Assembly (NCBI GenBank): GCA_045105075.1
Contig: JBGCDD010000196.1
Coordinates: forward strand, 1-24,510
DNA: 24,510 nucleotides
Direction of reading: 5' to 3'
From: JBGCDD01 sp045105075
GTDB lineage: Bacteria; Pseudomonadota; Alphaproteobacteria; Rhodobacterales; Rhodobacteraceae
Shown: positions 6,980 to 14,421 of the stretch, one piece after another
Position numbering within the stretch: the first letter of the stretch is position 1
How the letters are laid out: every line of letters begins with the position of its first letter
The notes under the pieces: model-generated
Told to the model about the DNA's origin: nothing
The model's database searches: none
What the model saw: the letters and a program-made list of their open reading frames with translations, nothing else
Program-made: the position numbers and the translations under genes

Positions 6980-7462
6980 ATGCCGTATGAATGGTCCTCT
7001 TCCGCCCCGCCCGAACAGGTTTTGACACTGTGGCCGCATCAATCGCTGCCGCCGCGTGGTTTCGCGCTTTTCATTGCGATCACTGTGGCAATGATCAGCC
7101 TGCCGTTGACTGCCGTGCTGGGCACTGTGTTGCTTTGGGGCTTGTTGCCGTTTCTCGCCCTTGCGGTGCCTGGTGTTTGGTACGCCGTTCATCGCAATCG
7201 ACGCGCAGCGCAAGTGCTGGAAGTGCTGACCTTGACCGACACAAACGCACATTTGAGCCGGCAGAACCCAGAAGGGACAGTCCAACACTGGGATTGCAAT
7301 CGCTATTGGGCAACGGCAGAACTGCATCCAAAAGGCGGGCCTGTGCCACACTACGTCACGCTCAAAGGCGCGGGCCGCGAGGTCGAAATTGGTGCGTTTT
7401 TGTCAGAAGATGAACGCGTTGCCCTTTATGAAGATCTGAGCAAAACACTGCGGGCGTCGTAG
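6980..7462 (+). CDS. DUF2244 domain membrane protein
   Basis: 160 residues. The start at ATG 6980 (MPYEWSSSAPP) gives the family-like N-terminus; an in-frame ATG 45 bases upstream adds an arginine-rich stretch that looks non-coding. The family pattern is LWPHQSLPPRGF, two adjacent transmembrane helices (about residues 28-68), then a cytoplasmic part with WDCNRYWATAELHPKGGPVPHYVTLKG and REVEIGAFLSEDER. It is an integral inner-membrane protein of unknown biochemical function. A small GC-rich inverted repeat (CCCC/GGGG, 7488-7501) follows the gene but has no T-tract. Confidence 0.85.
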   Translation: MPYEWSSSAPPEQVLTLWPHQSLPPRGFALFIAITVAMISLPLTAVLGTVLLWGLLPFLALAVPGVWYAVHRNRRAAQVLEVLTLTDTNAHLSRQNPEGTVQHWDCNRYWATAELHPKGGPVPHYVTLKGAGREVEIGAFLSEDERVALYEDLSKTLRAS

Positions 7463-7657
7463 AATAGACAGTAAAACGCGCCAGCAACCCCCGCGGAGGG
7501 GCTTGCCGGCGCGGCCCGGCTCTGCCGTGCGGGCGCTCTGACATCTCAACGATGCACAAAGGGCGACGGCGGCACTGGCCCTACGTTGCAAACAAAACGA
7601 CGGTGCTTGTGCCGCTTTGCGGACTTTGCTCTCAGAGCCTTCAGTTCGTATTGGTGC

Positions 7658-8125
7658 TCACGCGCCCGTGCACAAACGGTTCTTTACCAGCGGGCCAACC
7701 TTGCCAAAATCCATTTGGCCCGTGTACCGCCCTTTGAGTTCGGCCATCACTTTTCCCATGTCGCGGATCGACTCAGCCCCTGTGTCGCTGACCGCTTTTT
7801 GAACGGCATGCGCGACTTCTTCCTCGCCCAGCTGGCGCGGCAGGAATTCTTCGATGACTTCGATCTCCGAGCGTTCCCGCTCAGCCAGATCGAGACGCCC
7901 ACCCTCTTCATAAACCCGCGCGCTTTCCTGACGTTGCTTGGTCATTTTCCCCAAGATCGCAAGGACTTGGCCGTCGTCGACGCCACCGTCCTCACCAGAG
8001 CCACGCGCTGCGATATCCTGGTCCTTTATCGCTGCATTGATAAGGCGCAGCGTCGAAAGTCGCATTGCCGCCTTGTCTTTCATCGCCTGTTTGAGGGCCG
8101 TATTCACCCGCGAACGCATATCCAT
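7658..8125 (-). CDS. GatB/YqeY domain protein
   Basis: 155 residues, helical. The N-terminal part (SRVNTALKQAMKDKAAMRLSTLRLINAAIKD) and the C-terminal part (GKVMAELKGRYTGQMDFGKVGPLVK) match the free-standing YqeY family, which resembles the tail domain of the GatB subunit of tRNA amidotransferase. It has been suggested to bind tRNA or assist aminoacylation, but its function is unproven. The start is ATG 8125 (MDMRSRVN); a TTG three codons upstream is less likely. It is divergent from carA, with separate promoters in the shared gap. Confidence 0.88.
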   Translation of the reverse strand: MDMRSRVNTALKQAMKDKAAMRLSTLRLINAAIKDQDIAARGSGEDGGVDDGQVLAILGKMTKQRQESARVYEEGGRLDLAERERSEIEVIEEFLPRQLGEEEVAHAVQKAVSDTGAESIRDMGKVMAELKGRYTGQMDFGKVGPLVKNRLCTGA

Positions 8126-8163
8126 CTGTATCAATCCATCCCCATGGAGTGGTCAAGCTTTGT

Positions 8164-8192
8164 ACATTAGCGAAACAAAAACCACGACACAA
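8164..8192 (-). promoter_or_regulatory. Candidate yqeY-like gene promoter
   Basis: Read on the minus strand: TTGTGT (8192-8187), 17-base spacer, TAATGT (8169-8164), about 40 bases upstream of the ATG at 8125. Confidence 0.45.
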
Positions 8193-8251
8193 CAGGGGAT
8201 GCCCCAAGGTAAGTCATTGAAAACGCGCGATCTCCTAATTTTGCACAACCC

Positions 8252-8280
8252 TTGACCCGCCTGACAGGCCCCCGTAAACC
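8252..8280 (+). promoter_or_regulatory. Candidate carA promoter
   Basis: TTGACC (8252-8257), 17-base spacer, TAAACC (8275-8280), 34 bases upstream of the carA ATG. No pyrimidine-type attenuator or terminator lies between. Confidence 0.5.
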
Positions 8281-8314
8281 TGCGCAAGTTTGCCTCACAT
8301 CACGGAGTCGCGCC

Positions 8315-9478
8315 ATGGCCTTTCCCTCTGGGACGAAACCCACCGCTTGTCTGGTGCTTGCCGATGGTACGGTGTTTTACGGCACCGGCTTTGGCGCAAC
8401 GGGTCAGACCGTGGCCGAGCTGTGTTTCAACACTGCGATGACAGGCTATCAGGAAATCATGACCGATCCGTCCTATGCCGGGCAAGTCGTCACCTTCACC
8501 TTCCCGCATATCGGCAATGTCGGGGTCAATCCGGACGATGATGAAACCGCAGATCCGGTGGCCGACGGTATGGTTGTCAAATGGGATCCAACCGCGCCCA
8601 GCAATTGGCGCAGCACCGAAACCCTGGCCACCTGGTTAGAGCGGCGCGGGCGCATTGCCATTGGCGGTGTCGATACCCGCCGGCTGACCCGCGCCATTCG
8701 CCAACAGGGCGCGCCACATGTGGCGCTGGCCCATGATCCAGAGGGCAATTTCGACCTCGAGGCCCTGGTTGGCGCCGCGCGCAGCTTTGCCGGGCTCGAA
8801 GGCATGGATCTGGCGCGCAAGGTCACCTGCGCACAGTCCTATCGCTGGGACGAAATGCGCTGGGCCTGGCCCGAGGGTTATGTGCGCCAAGAAGAGGCGC
8901 AGTTCAAAGTTGTCGCGCTGGATTATGGCGCCAAGCGCAACATCCTGCGGTGTCTTGCCAGTGCCGGATGTGATGTCACCGTTCTACCTGCCACGGCCAC
9001 AGCCGCCGATGTGTTGGCGCACGAACCCGACGGTGTGTTTTTGTCTAACGGGCCGGGCGACCCGGCCGCGACGGGTGAATATGCCGTGCCGATGATCAAA
9101 GATGTGATGGAAAAGACAGACCTGCCGATTTTTGGCATTTGTCTGGGCCACCAGATGCTGGCTTTGGCGCTTGGCGCGCGCACCGTCAAAATGAACCACG
9201 GCCATCACGGCGCCAACCATCCGGTCAAGGACCTGGAAACTGGAAAAGTGGAAATAACGTCGATGAACCATGGGTTTGCGGTTGATGCCCAGACCCTGCC
9301 CGAAGGGGTGATCGAAACCCATAGATCACTGTTTGACGGATCGAACTGCGGTATTCGCATGGCTGACCGTCCGATCTATTCGGTGCAATACCACCCCGAA
9401 GCAAGCCCCGGCCCGCAGGACAGTTTCTATTTGTTCCAGCGCTTTGCCAAAGCCATGCGTAAGCGCACAGCCGCCTGA
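8315..9478 (+). CDS. carA: Carbamoyl phosphate synthetase small (glutaminase) subunit
   Basis: 387 residues. It hydrolyses glutamine and delivers ammonia to CarB for carbamoyl phosphate, used in pyrimidine and arginine synthesis (cytoplasm). The N-terminal CPSase small domain (ACLVLADGTVFYGTGFGA, NTAMTGYQEIMTDPSYAGQ) is followed by a class I glutamine amidotransferase domain from about residue 200. Catalytic residues are Cys276 in FGICLGHQ, with His360 and Glu362 in QYHPEASPGP. The start is ATG 8315, supported by GGAG at 8304-8307; the upstream in-frame TTG at 8252 overlaps the promoter. carB is not in the window. Confidence 0.97.
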   Translation: MAFPSGTKPTACLVLADGTVFYGTGFGATGQTVAELCFNTAMTGYQEIMTDPSYAGQVVTFTFPHIGNVGVNPDDDETADPVADGMVVKWDPTAPSNWRSTETLATWLERRGRIAIGGVDTRRLTRAIRQQGAPHVALAHDPEGNFDLEALVGAARSFAGLEGMDLARKVTCAQSYRWDEMRWAWPEGYVRQEEAQFKVVALDYGAKRNILRCLASAGCDVTVLPATATAADVLAHEPDGVFLSNGPGDPAATGEYAVPMIKDVMEKTDLPIFGICLGHQMLALALGARTVKMNHGHHGANHPVKDLETGKVEITSMNHGFAVDAQTLPEGVIETHRSLFDGSNCGIRMADRPIYSVQYHPEASPGPQDSFYLFQRFAKAMRKRTAA

Positions 9479-9489
9479 GTTTTCGTGCA

Positions 9490-9505
9490 TTAACTTACCC
9501 TTAAC
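9490..9505. promoter_or_regulatory. CtrA-type binding site (TTAA-N7-TTAAC)
   Basis: TTAA (9490-9493), seven bases, TTAAC (9501-9505) match the full alphaproteobacterial CtrA consensus. It lies 46 bases upstream of the MshEN-glycosyltransferase ATG and just after the carA stop. No convincing -10 is seen at standard spacing. No other TTAA-N7-TTAA was noticed in the window. Confidence 0.5.
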
Positions 9506-9551
9506 TGCGATGGGTCATCCCTGTGGCGACTAAGGGTATTGGATTGCTCGG

Positions 9552-11420
9552 ATGAGCTCACGATCGTTGCGGTTGCTTGAACCGCGCACAACCACGTCTG
9601 TTGTTCCACCGCGTCTGCCGCTGGGTCGGTATCTGGTGGCACGCGGCACAATTACGTCACAGCAATTGGTGCTGGCGTTGCAGCTTCAGCTGTCGCTTGG
9701 CGCGTCTTTGGGTGAAATTCTGGTGGCCGAGGGCTGGGCCAGCTCGCAAGACATCTATGCCGCGCTGGCCGAACAACACGGGCTGCGCCATGTTGATCCT
9801 GCCCTACAGCCCCCTGATGCGCGGCTTTGTATGGCCAAACCCTGCGCCTTCTGGCTCAAACATCGGGTTTTGCCCTGGAACCGCATCAACGGGCGGGTGC
9901 AGGTTGCCACATCGCACCCCGATCAGTTCGAGGCTTTGCGCCCTAAATTGGGTGCGGCCTTTGCCGAGTCTGATCCGGTGATCGCCACGCCTGCGCAAAT
10001 TGAACAAGCCATCGCGCGCCAATTCACCCAACAGCTGGCTGAAACCGCCAGCACGCGGGTGGCGTCGCGCTATTCTTGCCGCGGATGGAAGACCGGCAAT
10101 CGGTTGATCCTGCCGGCCTGTCTGGCACTGATAATTGGGCTTGGGGCTCTGGCGCCGGTGACCGGGTTTGCGATTTTGGCCGCCCTTGCGGTTTTGACGC
10201 TGATCCTGTTCACCGGATTGCGCCTGGCGGGGGCCGTTGCCCATGTCACCGCGCACAAGCAAACCGCCCCAGTGACCGAGCCTCCCAAACCGGTTGGCCG
10301 GTTGCCCAAAGTGTCGGTTCTGGTTCCGCTTTATCGAGAAAAGGAAATTGCCGGAGCGCTTATCAAACGCCTGAACCGGCTGAGCTATCCCAAGGCGCTG
10401 CTGGACGTCATTCTGGTGCTCGAGGCTGGCGACACGCTGACCCGCAAAACCGTCGCTGATACCGATTTACCCAGCTGGATGCGCGTGATCGAAGTGCCGC
10501 CGCACGGGTCTTTGACCACGAAACCGCGGGCGATGAACTATGCGCTCGACTTTTGCCATGGCGATATTATCGGGATCTGGGATGCCGAAGACGCACCCGC
10601 GCCCGAGCAGATCGAACACGTGGTGGCGCGGTTTCAAACAGCGCGCAGCGATGTCGCGTGTTTGCAGGGTGTACTGGATTACTACAACCCGCGCACCAAT
10701 TGGCTGGCGCGCTGCTTTACCATTGAATATTCCAGTTGGTTCCGCGTGGTTCTGCCCGGCATCGCAAGGTTGGGATTGGTTGTGCCTCTGGGCGGAACCA
10801 CATTGTTTTTCAAGCGAAATATCCTTGAAAAACTGGGCGGATGGGATGCGCACAATGTGACCGAAGACGCTGATCTTGGGGTCCGTTTGTGCCGCGCGGG
10901 TTATCGCACCGAATTGTTGGAGACTGCGACGTTCGAGGAAGCCAATTGCCGCCCCTGGCCTTGGGTCAAACAACGCTCACGTTGGTTAAAGGGGTTTATG
11001 GTAACCTATCTGGTACACATGCGTCACCCGCGTCGCCTGCTGTCCGATCTGGGCCCGCGTCGTTTTCTGGGCGTCCAGGCGTTCTTCCTGGGCACATTGG
11101 GTCAATTCCTGCTGGCTCCAGTTCTGTGGTCGTTCTGGTTGATGTTTTTGGGTCTGGGCCATCCGCTTCAATCGGTGATGCCGACGGCGCTTGGCTATGC
11201 GCTGATGGGTCTGTTTCTGGGCGCCGAGGTGCTGGCCATCACCGTGGGCATGATCGCTGTTGCGCGCCCGGACCGGCGTGACCTGATGAAATGGGTGCCG
11301 ACGTTGATCTTTTATTTCCCACTGGGCGCACTGGCGGCCTACAAGGCGCTCTACGAGTTGATTTTCGCGCCCTACTATTGGGACAAAACCCAACACGGTA
11401 TCGTTTCTGCCGAGCCGTAA
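9552..11420 (+). CDS. MshEN domain fused to a family 2 glycosyltransferase
   Basis: 622 residues, inner membrane. Residues 20-160 are an MshEN (GspE/PilB N-terminal-like) domain with the repeated pattern LGRYLVARGTITSQQLVLAL and LGASLGEILVAEGWASSQDI. Residues 184-228 hold one or two membrane helices. The GT2 catalytic domain starts at about 253 (KVSVLVPLYRE), with DAED at 344-347, TED at 437-439 and QxxRW at 474-478, the set found in processive or cellulose-synthase-like enzymes. The C-terminus has several helices (about 513-600). It probably makes or exports an extracellular glycan under control of a bound nucleotide; MshEN domains of this kind can bind c-di-GMP or ATP. The Arg preceding LG in MshE is Pro23 here, so ligand binding is uncertain. 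It resembles NfrB with the domain order reversed. The start has only a weak ribosome site. Confidence 0.88.
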   Translation: MSSRSLRLLEPRTTTSVVPPRLPLGRYLVARGTITSQQLVLALQLQLSLGASLGEILVAEGWASSQDIYAALAEQHGLRHVDPALQPPDARLCMAKPCAFWLKHRVLPWNRINGRVQVATSHPDQFEALRPKLGAAFAESDPVIATPAQIEQAIARQFTQQLAETASTRVASRYSCRGWKTGNRLILPACLALIIGLGALAPVTGFAILAALAVLTLILFTGLRLAGAVAHVTAHKQTAPVTEPPKPVGRLPKVSVLVPLYREKEIAGALIKRLNRLSYPKALLDVILVLEAGDTLTRKTVADTDLPSWMRVIEVPPHGSLTTKPRAMNYALDFCHGDIIGIWDAEDAPAPEQIEHVVARFQTARSDVACLQGVLDYYNPRTNWLARCFTIEYSSWFRVVLPGIARLGLVVPLGGTTLFFKRNILEKLGGWDAHNVTEDADLGVRLCRAGYRTELLETATFEEANCRPWPWVKQRSRWLKGFMVTYLVHMRHPRRLLSDLGPRRFLGVQAFFLGTLGQFLLAPVLWSFWLMFLGLGHPLQSVMPTALGYALMGLFLGAEVLAITVGMIAVARPDRRDLMKWVPTLIFYFPLGALAAYKALYELIFAPYYWDKTQHGIVSAEP

Positions 11421-11424
11421 ATCG

Positions 11425-12072
11425 CTAGCCCTCGCTTGGTGTGGCATCCTGTTTCAAGCGGGTCATGAAAGCCACCGAAATATGATCGCGCAGCGCCACT
11501 TCCGCGGCACTTTCATCGCGCGCCTCAATCGCACGCACGATCCCGTCATGTTCCGATTGCGCAATTTCGCCGCGCCCCTGTGCCGCCAACGACGTGGTTG
11601 CCATCAGAGCCATCGTGCGGTGCACAAGATCAAGCTGTTGCACAAGATATCGGTTGTGCGAGGCCAGATGGATTTGCTTGTGAAACCGCCGGTTGGCCCG
11701 CGACAGGGCCGCCGGGTCATCAACCAGCGCATCATCCGAGGTCACCATATCGCGCAGCACGCTGATTTCTTCGGCTGTGGCCTGACGCGCAGCCAGTCGC
11801 GCCGCCAAGCCTTCCAGCTCGCGCCGCACCACGTAAAGTTCCGACATCTGGTTGTGATCCAGCGAGGCCACAATCAAAGAGCGACCATCGCGCGCCAGCA
11901 AAGACTGCGTCTCAAGCCGCTGCAAAGCCTCGCGAATCGGTGTGCGTGAGACCCCGAACCGCTCGGCCAGATCGCTTTCAACCAACCGCTCCCCAGGTTT
12001 ATAGTCGCCAATGTCGATGGCATTCAGGATCAGGTTGTAGGCGTCGGTTTGCGGTGGTCTCGTCTGGCTCAT
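11425..12072 (-). CDS. GntR family regulator, FadR/FCD subfamily
   Basis: 215 residues. An N-terminal winged helix (residues 8-72) carries GDYKPGERLVESDLAERFGVSRTPIREAL, the GntR signature. The C-terminal helical FCD ligand domain has ANRRFHKQIHLASHNRYL and SEHDGIVRAI; His residues of the metal site are present, while the usual Asp before the first His is Asn. AGAGGGA 6 bases before ATG 12072 fixes the start. It is divergent from the nucleotidase and ends 4 bases from the glycosyltransferase stop. The target and effector cannot be told. The nucleotidase gene is a possible target by position only. Confidence 0.93.
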   Translation of the reverse strand: MSQTRPPQTDAYNLILNAIDIGDYKPGERLVESDLAERFGVSRTPIREALQRLETQSLLARDGRSLIVASLDHNQMSELYVVRRELEGLAARLAARQATAEEISVLRDMVTSDDALVDDPAALSRANRRFHKQIHLASHNRYLVQQLDLVHRTMALMATTSLAAQGRGEIAQSEHDGIVRAIEARDESAAEVALRDHISVAFMTRLKQDATPSEG

Positions 12073-12093
12073 GCATCATCCCTCTTTGGATCC

Positions 12094-12123
12094 TGTGTAG
12101 CGCCCCTGCCCGCGTGCGATCAA
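12094..12123 (-). promoter_or_regulatory. Candidate promoter of the GntR gene
   Basis: Minus strand: TTGATC (12123-12118), 18-base spacer, TACACA (12099-12094), about 20 bases before the start codon. Confidence 0.4.
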
Positions 12124-12131
12124 GCCTGACA

Positions 12132-12160
12132 TTGAATTCCACGCCACCGCGTTCTAGAGC
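12132..12160 (+). promoter_or_regulatory. Candidate promoter of the nucleotidase gene
   Basis: TTGAAT (12132-12137), 17-base spacer, TAGAGC (12155-12160). The ATG at 12167 is 7 bases beyond the -10, which predicts a leaderless mRNA; no ribosome site is visible. Confidence 0.45.
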
Positions 12161-12166
12161 ACAACC

Positions 12167-12811
12167 ATGGAAAAAGCTGCATTCGCCCATGTCTCGGCCT
12201 GGGTCTTTGATCTGGACAACACGCTCTATCCGCCACAGGCGCGCCTGTTTGATCAAATTGAAACCCGCATGACCCGCTATGTTATGACCGTTCTGGGCGT
12301 CGCCCGCGACGAGGCGGACCATATGCGCCGCCATTACTGGCACCAACACGGCACAACTTTGGCCGGTTTGATGCGCGAACATAACATCGACCCGGTGCCA
12401 TATTTGCAAGATGTGCACGACATTTCGCTCAAGCATCTTGAACCCGAACCGGGCCTGGCGCGCGCCATTGCCGATTTGCCCGGACGCCGGATCGTCTACA
12501 CCAACGGATCCGCGCCCTATGCCCGGCGCGTGTTGAGCGCACGCGGGTTGGACGGATTGTTTGACGCGGTCTACGGTGTGGAAGATGCGGGTTTTCACCC
12601 CAAACCCGACCCCGCCGCTTTTGATGCGATTTTCGCCCAGGATGGGCTGGACCCAACCCAAGCCGCCATGTTCGAGGATGACCCGCGCAATTTGGCGGTG
12701 CCCCACGCGTTGGGTATGCGCACTGTGCATGTGGCACCCGAACCGGAAACCGCACAGCATATCCAGTTTCACACCGCAGATCTGGCAGGTTTTCTTAAAA
12801 TCCTGACTTGA
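12167..12811 (+). CDS. HAD-family pyrimidine 5'-nucleotidase
   Basis: 214 residues. HAD motifs: I, FDLDNTLY (Asp15 nucleophile, Asp17); II, YTNGS; III, the Lys of HPKPDP; IV, MFEDDPRN. The cap and the DLDNTLYPP start fit the SDT1/pyrimidine 5'-nucleotidase subfamily, which dephosphorylates UMP/CMP-type nucleotides (cytoplasm). Exact substrate is inferred from subfamily only; other phosphatase roles are possible. A leaderless start is likely. It is divergent from the GntR regulator. Confidence 0.9.
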   Translation: MEKAAFAHVSAWVFDLDNTLYPPQARLFDQIETRMTRYVMTVLGVARDEADHMRRHYWHQHGTTLAGLMREHNIDPVPYLQDVHDISLKHLEPEPGLARAIADLPGRRIVYTNGSAPYARRVLSARGLDGLFDAVYGVEDAGFHPKPDPAAFDAIFAQDGLDPTQAAMFEDDPRNLAVPHALGMRTVHVAPEPETAQHIQFHTADLAGFLKILT

Positions 12812-12830
12812 TTTGTCAGATTGCGACAAA
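12812..12830. promoter_or_regulatory. Operator-like inverted repeat TTTGTC-N7-GACAAA
   Basis: A perfect 6-bp inverted repeat with a 7-base spacer starts directly after the nucleotidase stop and lies about 70 bases upstream of the small membrane gene. It lacks a T-tract. It could be a regulator dyad; no known regulator is assigned. Confidence 0.3.
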
Positions 12831-12898
12831 CTGGACCTTTTCCAAAGCGCCCGGGGTCCTATCTAAACCGTCATGAGAGTGAAACAGGATGTGAACAG

Positions 12899-13153
12899 AT
12901 GAGCTTTGCTGAACCCCATACCGCCCCGACCATGCCGATTTGGCAACGCGTGTTTTTTGCGATTCCCGTATTGGGTTGGATGGCCAAAGAACTGGTGCAC
13001 GGGCCAAAGGACACGGTTTGGTACGCCCTGATTACATTGTTCAGCGCCTGGGCCAGTGCGATCATAATGTTCGGCCTGCCCGGCCTGTTCATTCCCGCAG
13101 TTGCCATGGTGCCAATGATGTTTGTGGTTCTGATCGCAATCACCTGGGCCTGA
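12899..13153 (+). CDS. Small two-helix membrane protein, unknown function
   Basis: 84 residues from ATG 12899, supported by AGGA 9 bases upstream; the longer frame from 12821 has a non-hydrophobic, non-coding-looking extension. Layout: a polar N-terminus with WQRVFFAIPVLGWMAKELVHGPKDTVWYALITLF, then hydrophobic stretches at about residues 44-61 and 62-82. It is probably an integral inner-membrane protein. No assigned function; I judge it a conserved hypothetical of this bacterial group. It lies 71 bases before the monooxygenase and may share its transcript. Confidence 0.75.
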   Translation: MSFAEPHTAPTMPIWQRVFFAIPVLGWMAKELVHGPKDTVWYALITLFSAWASAIIMFGLPGLFIPAVAMVPMMFVVLIAITWA

Positions 13154-13224
13154 CGCGCACCGACAAGATGTCGCTTGGCGCACCCGGCGCAGGCCCGTTA
13201 AACAGCGCGCAAAACGGAGCTGAC

Positions 13225-14421
13225 ATGTCCGATAGCTGTGACATTCTGATTTCTGGCGGTGGCATTGCGGGTTTGACCGCTGCGGCCACCTTTGCCGATG
13301 CTGGTTTCAACGTTGTCTGCGTGGACCCAACGGCGCCGGTCACAGATCGTGAGGCCACCGGGTCAGATCTGCGCACCACGGCCATTTTGCAGCCCGCCCG
13401 CGCCCTGCTGGACCGTGTCGGTGTCTGGGATCGGCTGGCCCCGTATGCGCAACCGTTGCAGGTGATGCGCATTGTCGATGCCGGCGGGATCGACAATGCA
13501 CCCAGGGTCAATCGCGCGTTCAATGCCAGCGACATTTCGGATCATCCCTTTGGCTGGAACCTGCCCAATTGGCTGCTGCGCCGTGAACTTTTGGCGTTTC
13601 TGAATGCGCGGGCCGCTGTGGATTTTCGCCCTGGCATTGCGACCAAACGGCTGTTCACCCGCACCAATGAAGCCCGCGTTGGCCTGAGCGATGGCGCAAC
13701 GGTTCATACGCGGCTGGTTGTTGGTGCCGATGGGCGCGACTCGGCCATGCGCGCGGCCGCCGGGATTGGCGTCAAAACGCGCCGTTACGGGCAAAAGGCG
13801 CTGGCTTTTGCCGTCACTCACCCCACCGCGCATGACAATGTGTCAACCGAAATTCACCGCAGCGGCGGGCCGTTCACGCTGGTCCCGCTGCCCGATCAAA
13901 ACGGCCAGCCCTCATCTGCGGTGGTGTGGATGGAACAAGGTGCCAGCGCGCAACGACTTTACGACCTGGACGAAAGCGCTTTTGAGGCCGAAATGACCGA
14001 ACGGTCCTGTGCCCTGTTCGGACCCTTGAAACTGGCCACGCGCCGCTCGATCTGGCCCGTGATCAGCCAGCAGGCAGACCGTTTAAGCAGCCAGCGATTG
14101 GCGCTGATGGCCGAAGCTGCCCATGTGGTGCCCCCGATTGGGGCGCAGGGATTGAACATGTCGCTCGCCGATTTGACCACACTGCTGGATCTGGCCACCG
14201 CGCGCCCCGAAGGACTCGGCGATGACACCATGCTGGACGCCTATCACCGCGCGCGCATCTCCGACATTCGCCTGCGGGTGCAGGGCATTGATCTGTTGAA
14301 CCGCGCCTCGATGGGGCAGGCCCAACCCCTGCGCGACGCGCGCGCTTTGGGGTTGAATGCGCTTTATGCGATGGCACCCGTGCGCAAAACTCTGATGCAG
14401 ATGGGTCTTGGCGTGCGTTAA
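13225..14421 (+). CDS. UbiH/UbiF/Coq6-family FAD monooxygenase
   Basis: 398 residues. Likely hydroxylates the aromatic ring during ubiquinone synthesis at the inner face of the membrane. FAD-binding GGGIAG is at residues 11-16, the DG motif at 169-170 (GADGRDSAMR), and the second FAD motif near 300-315 (PPIGAQGLNMSLAD), all typical of the UbiH/Coq6 family. Which ring position is hydroxylated cannot be decided; alphaproteobacterial relatives can act at more than one. The start is ATG 13225 with GGAG 5 bases upstream. The stop overlaps the convergent aminotransferase stop. Confidence 0.9.
   Translation: MSDSCDILISGGGIAGLTAAATFADAGFNVVCVDPTAPVTDREATGSDLRTTAILQPARALLDRVGVWDRLAPYAQPLQVMRIVDAGGIDNAPRVNRAFNASDISDHPFGWNLPNWLLRRELLAFLNARAAVDFRPGIATKRLFTRTNEARVGLSDGATVHTRLVVGADGRDSAMRAAAGIGVKTRRYGQKALAFAVTHPTAHDNVSTEIHRSGGPFTLVPLPDQNGQPSSAVVWMEQGASAQRLYDLDESAFEAEMTERSCALFGPLKLATRRSIWPVISQQADRLSSQRLALMAEAAHVVPPIGAQGLNMSLADLTTLLDLATARPEGLGDDTMLDAYHRARISDIRLRVQGIDLLNRASMGQAQPLRDARALGLNALYAMAPVRKTLMQMGLGVR

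Noticed and set aside
12940..13224. 95-codon extension of the monooxygenase frame
   Set aside because: It overlaps the small membrane gene in another frame; ATG 13225 has GGAG and begins at the FAD-binding fold.
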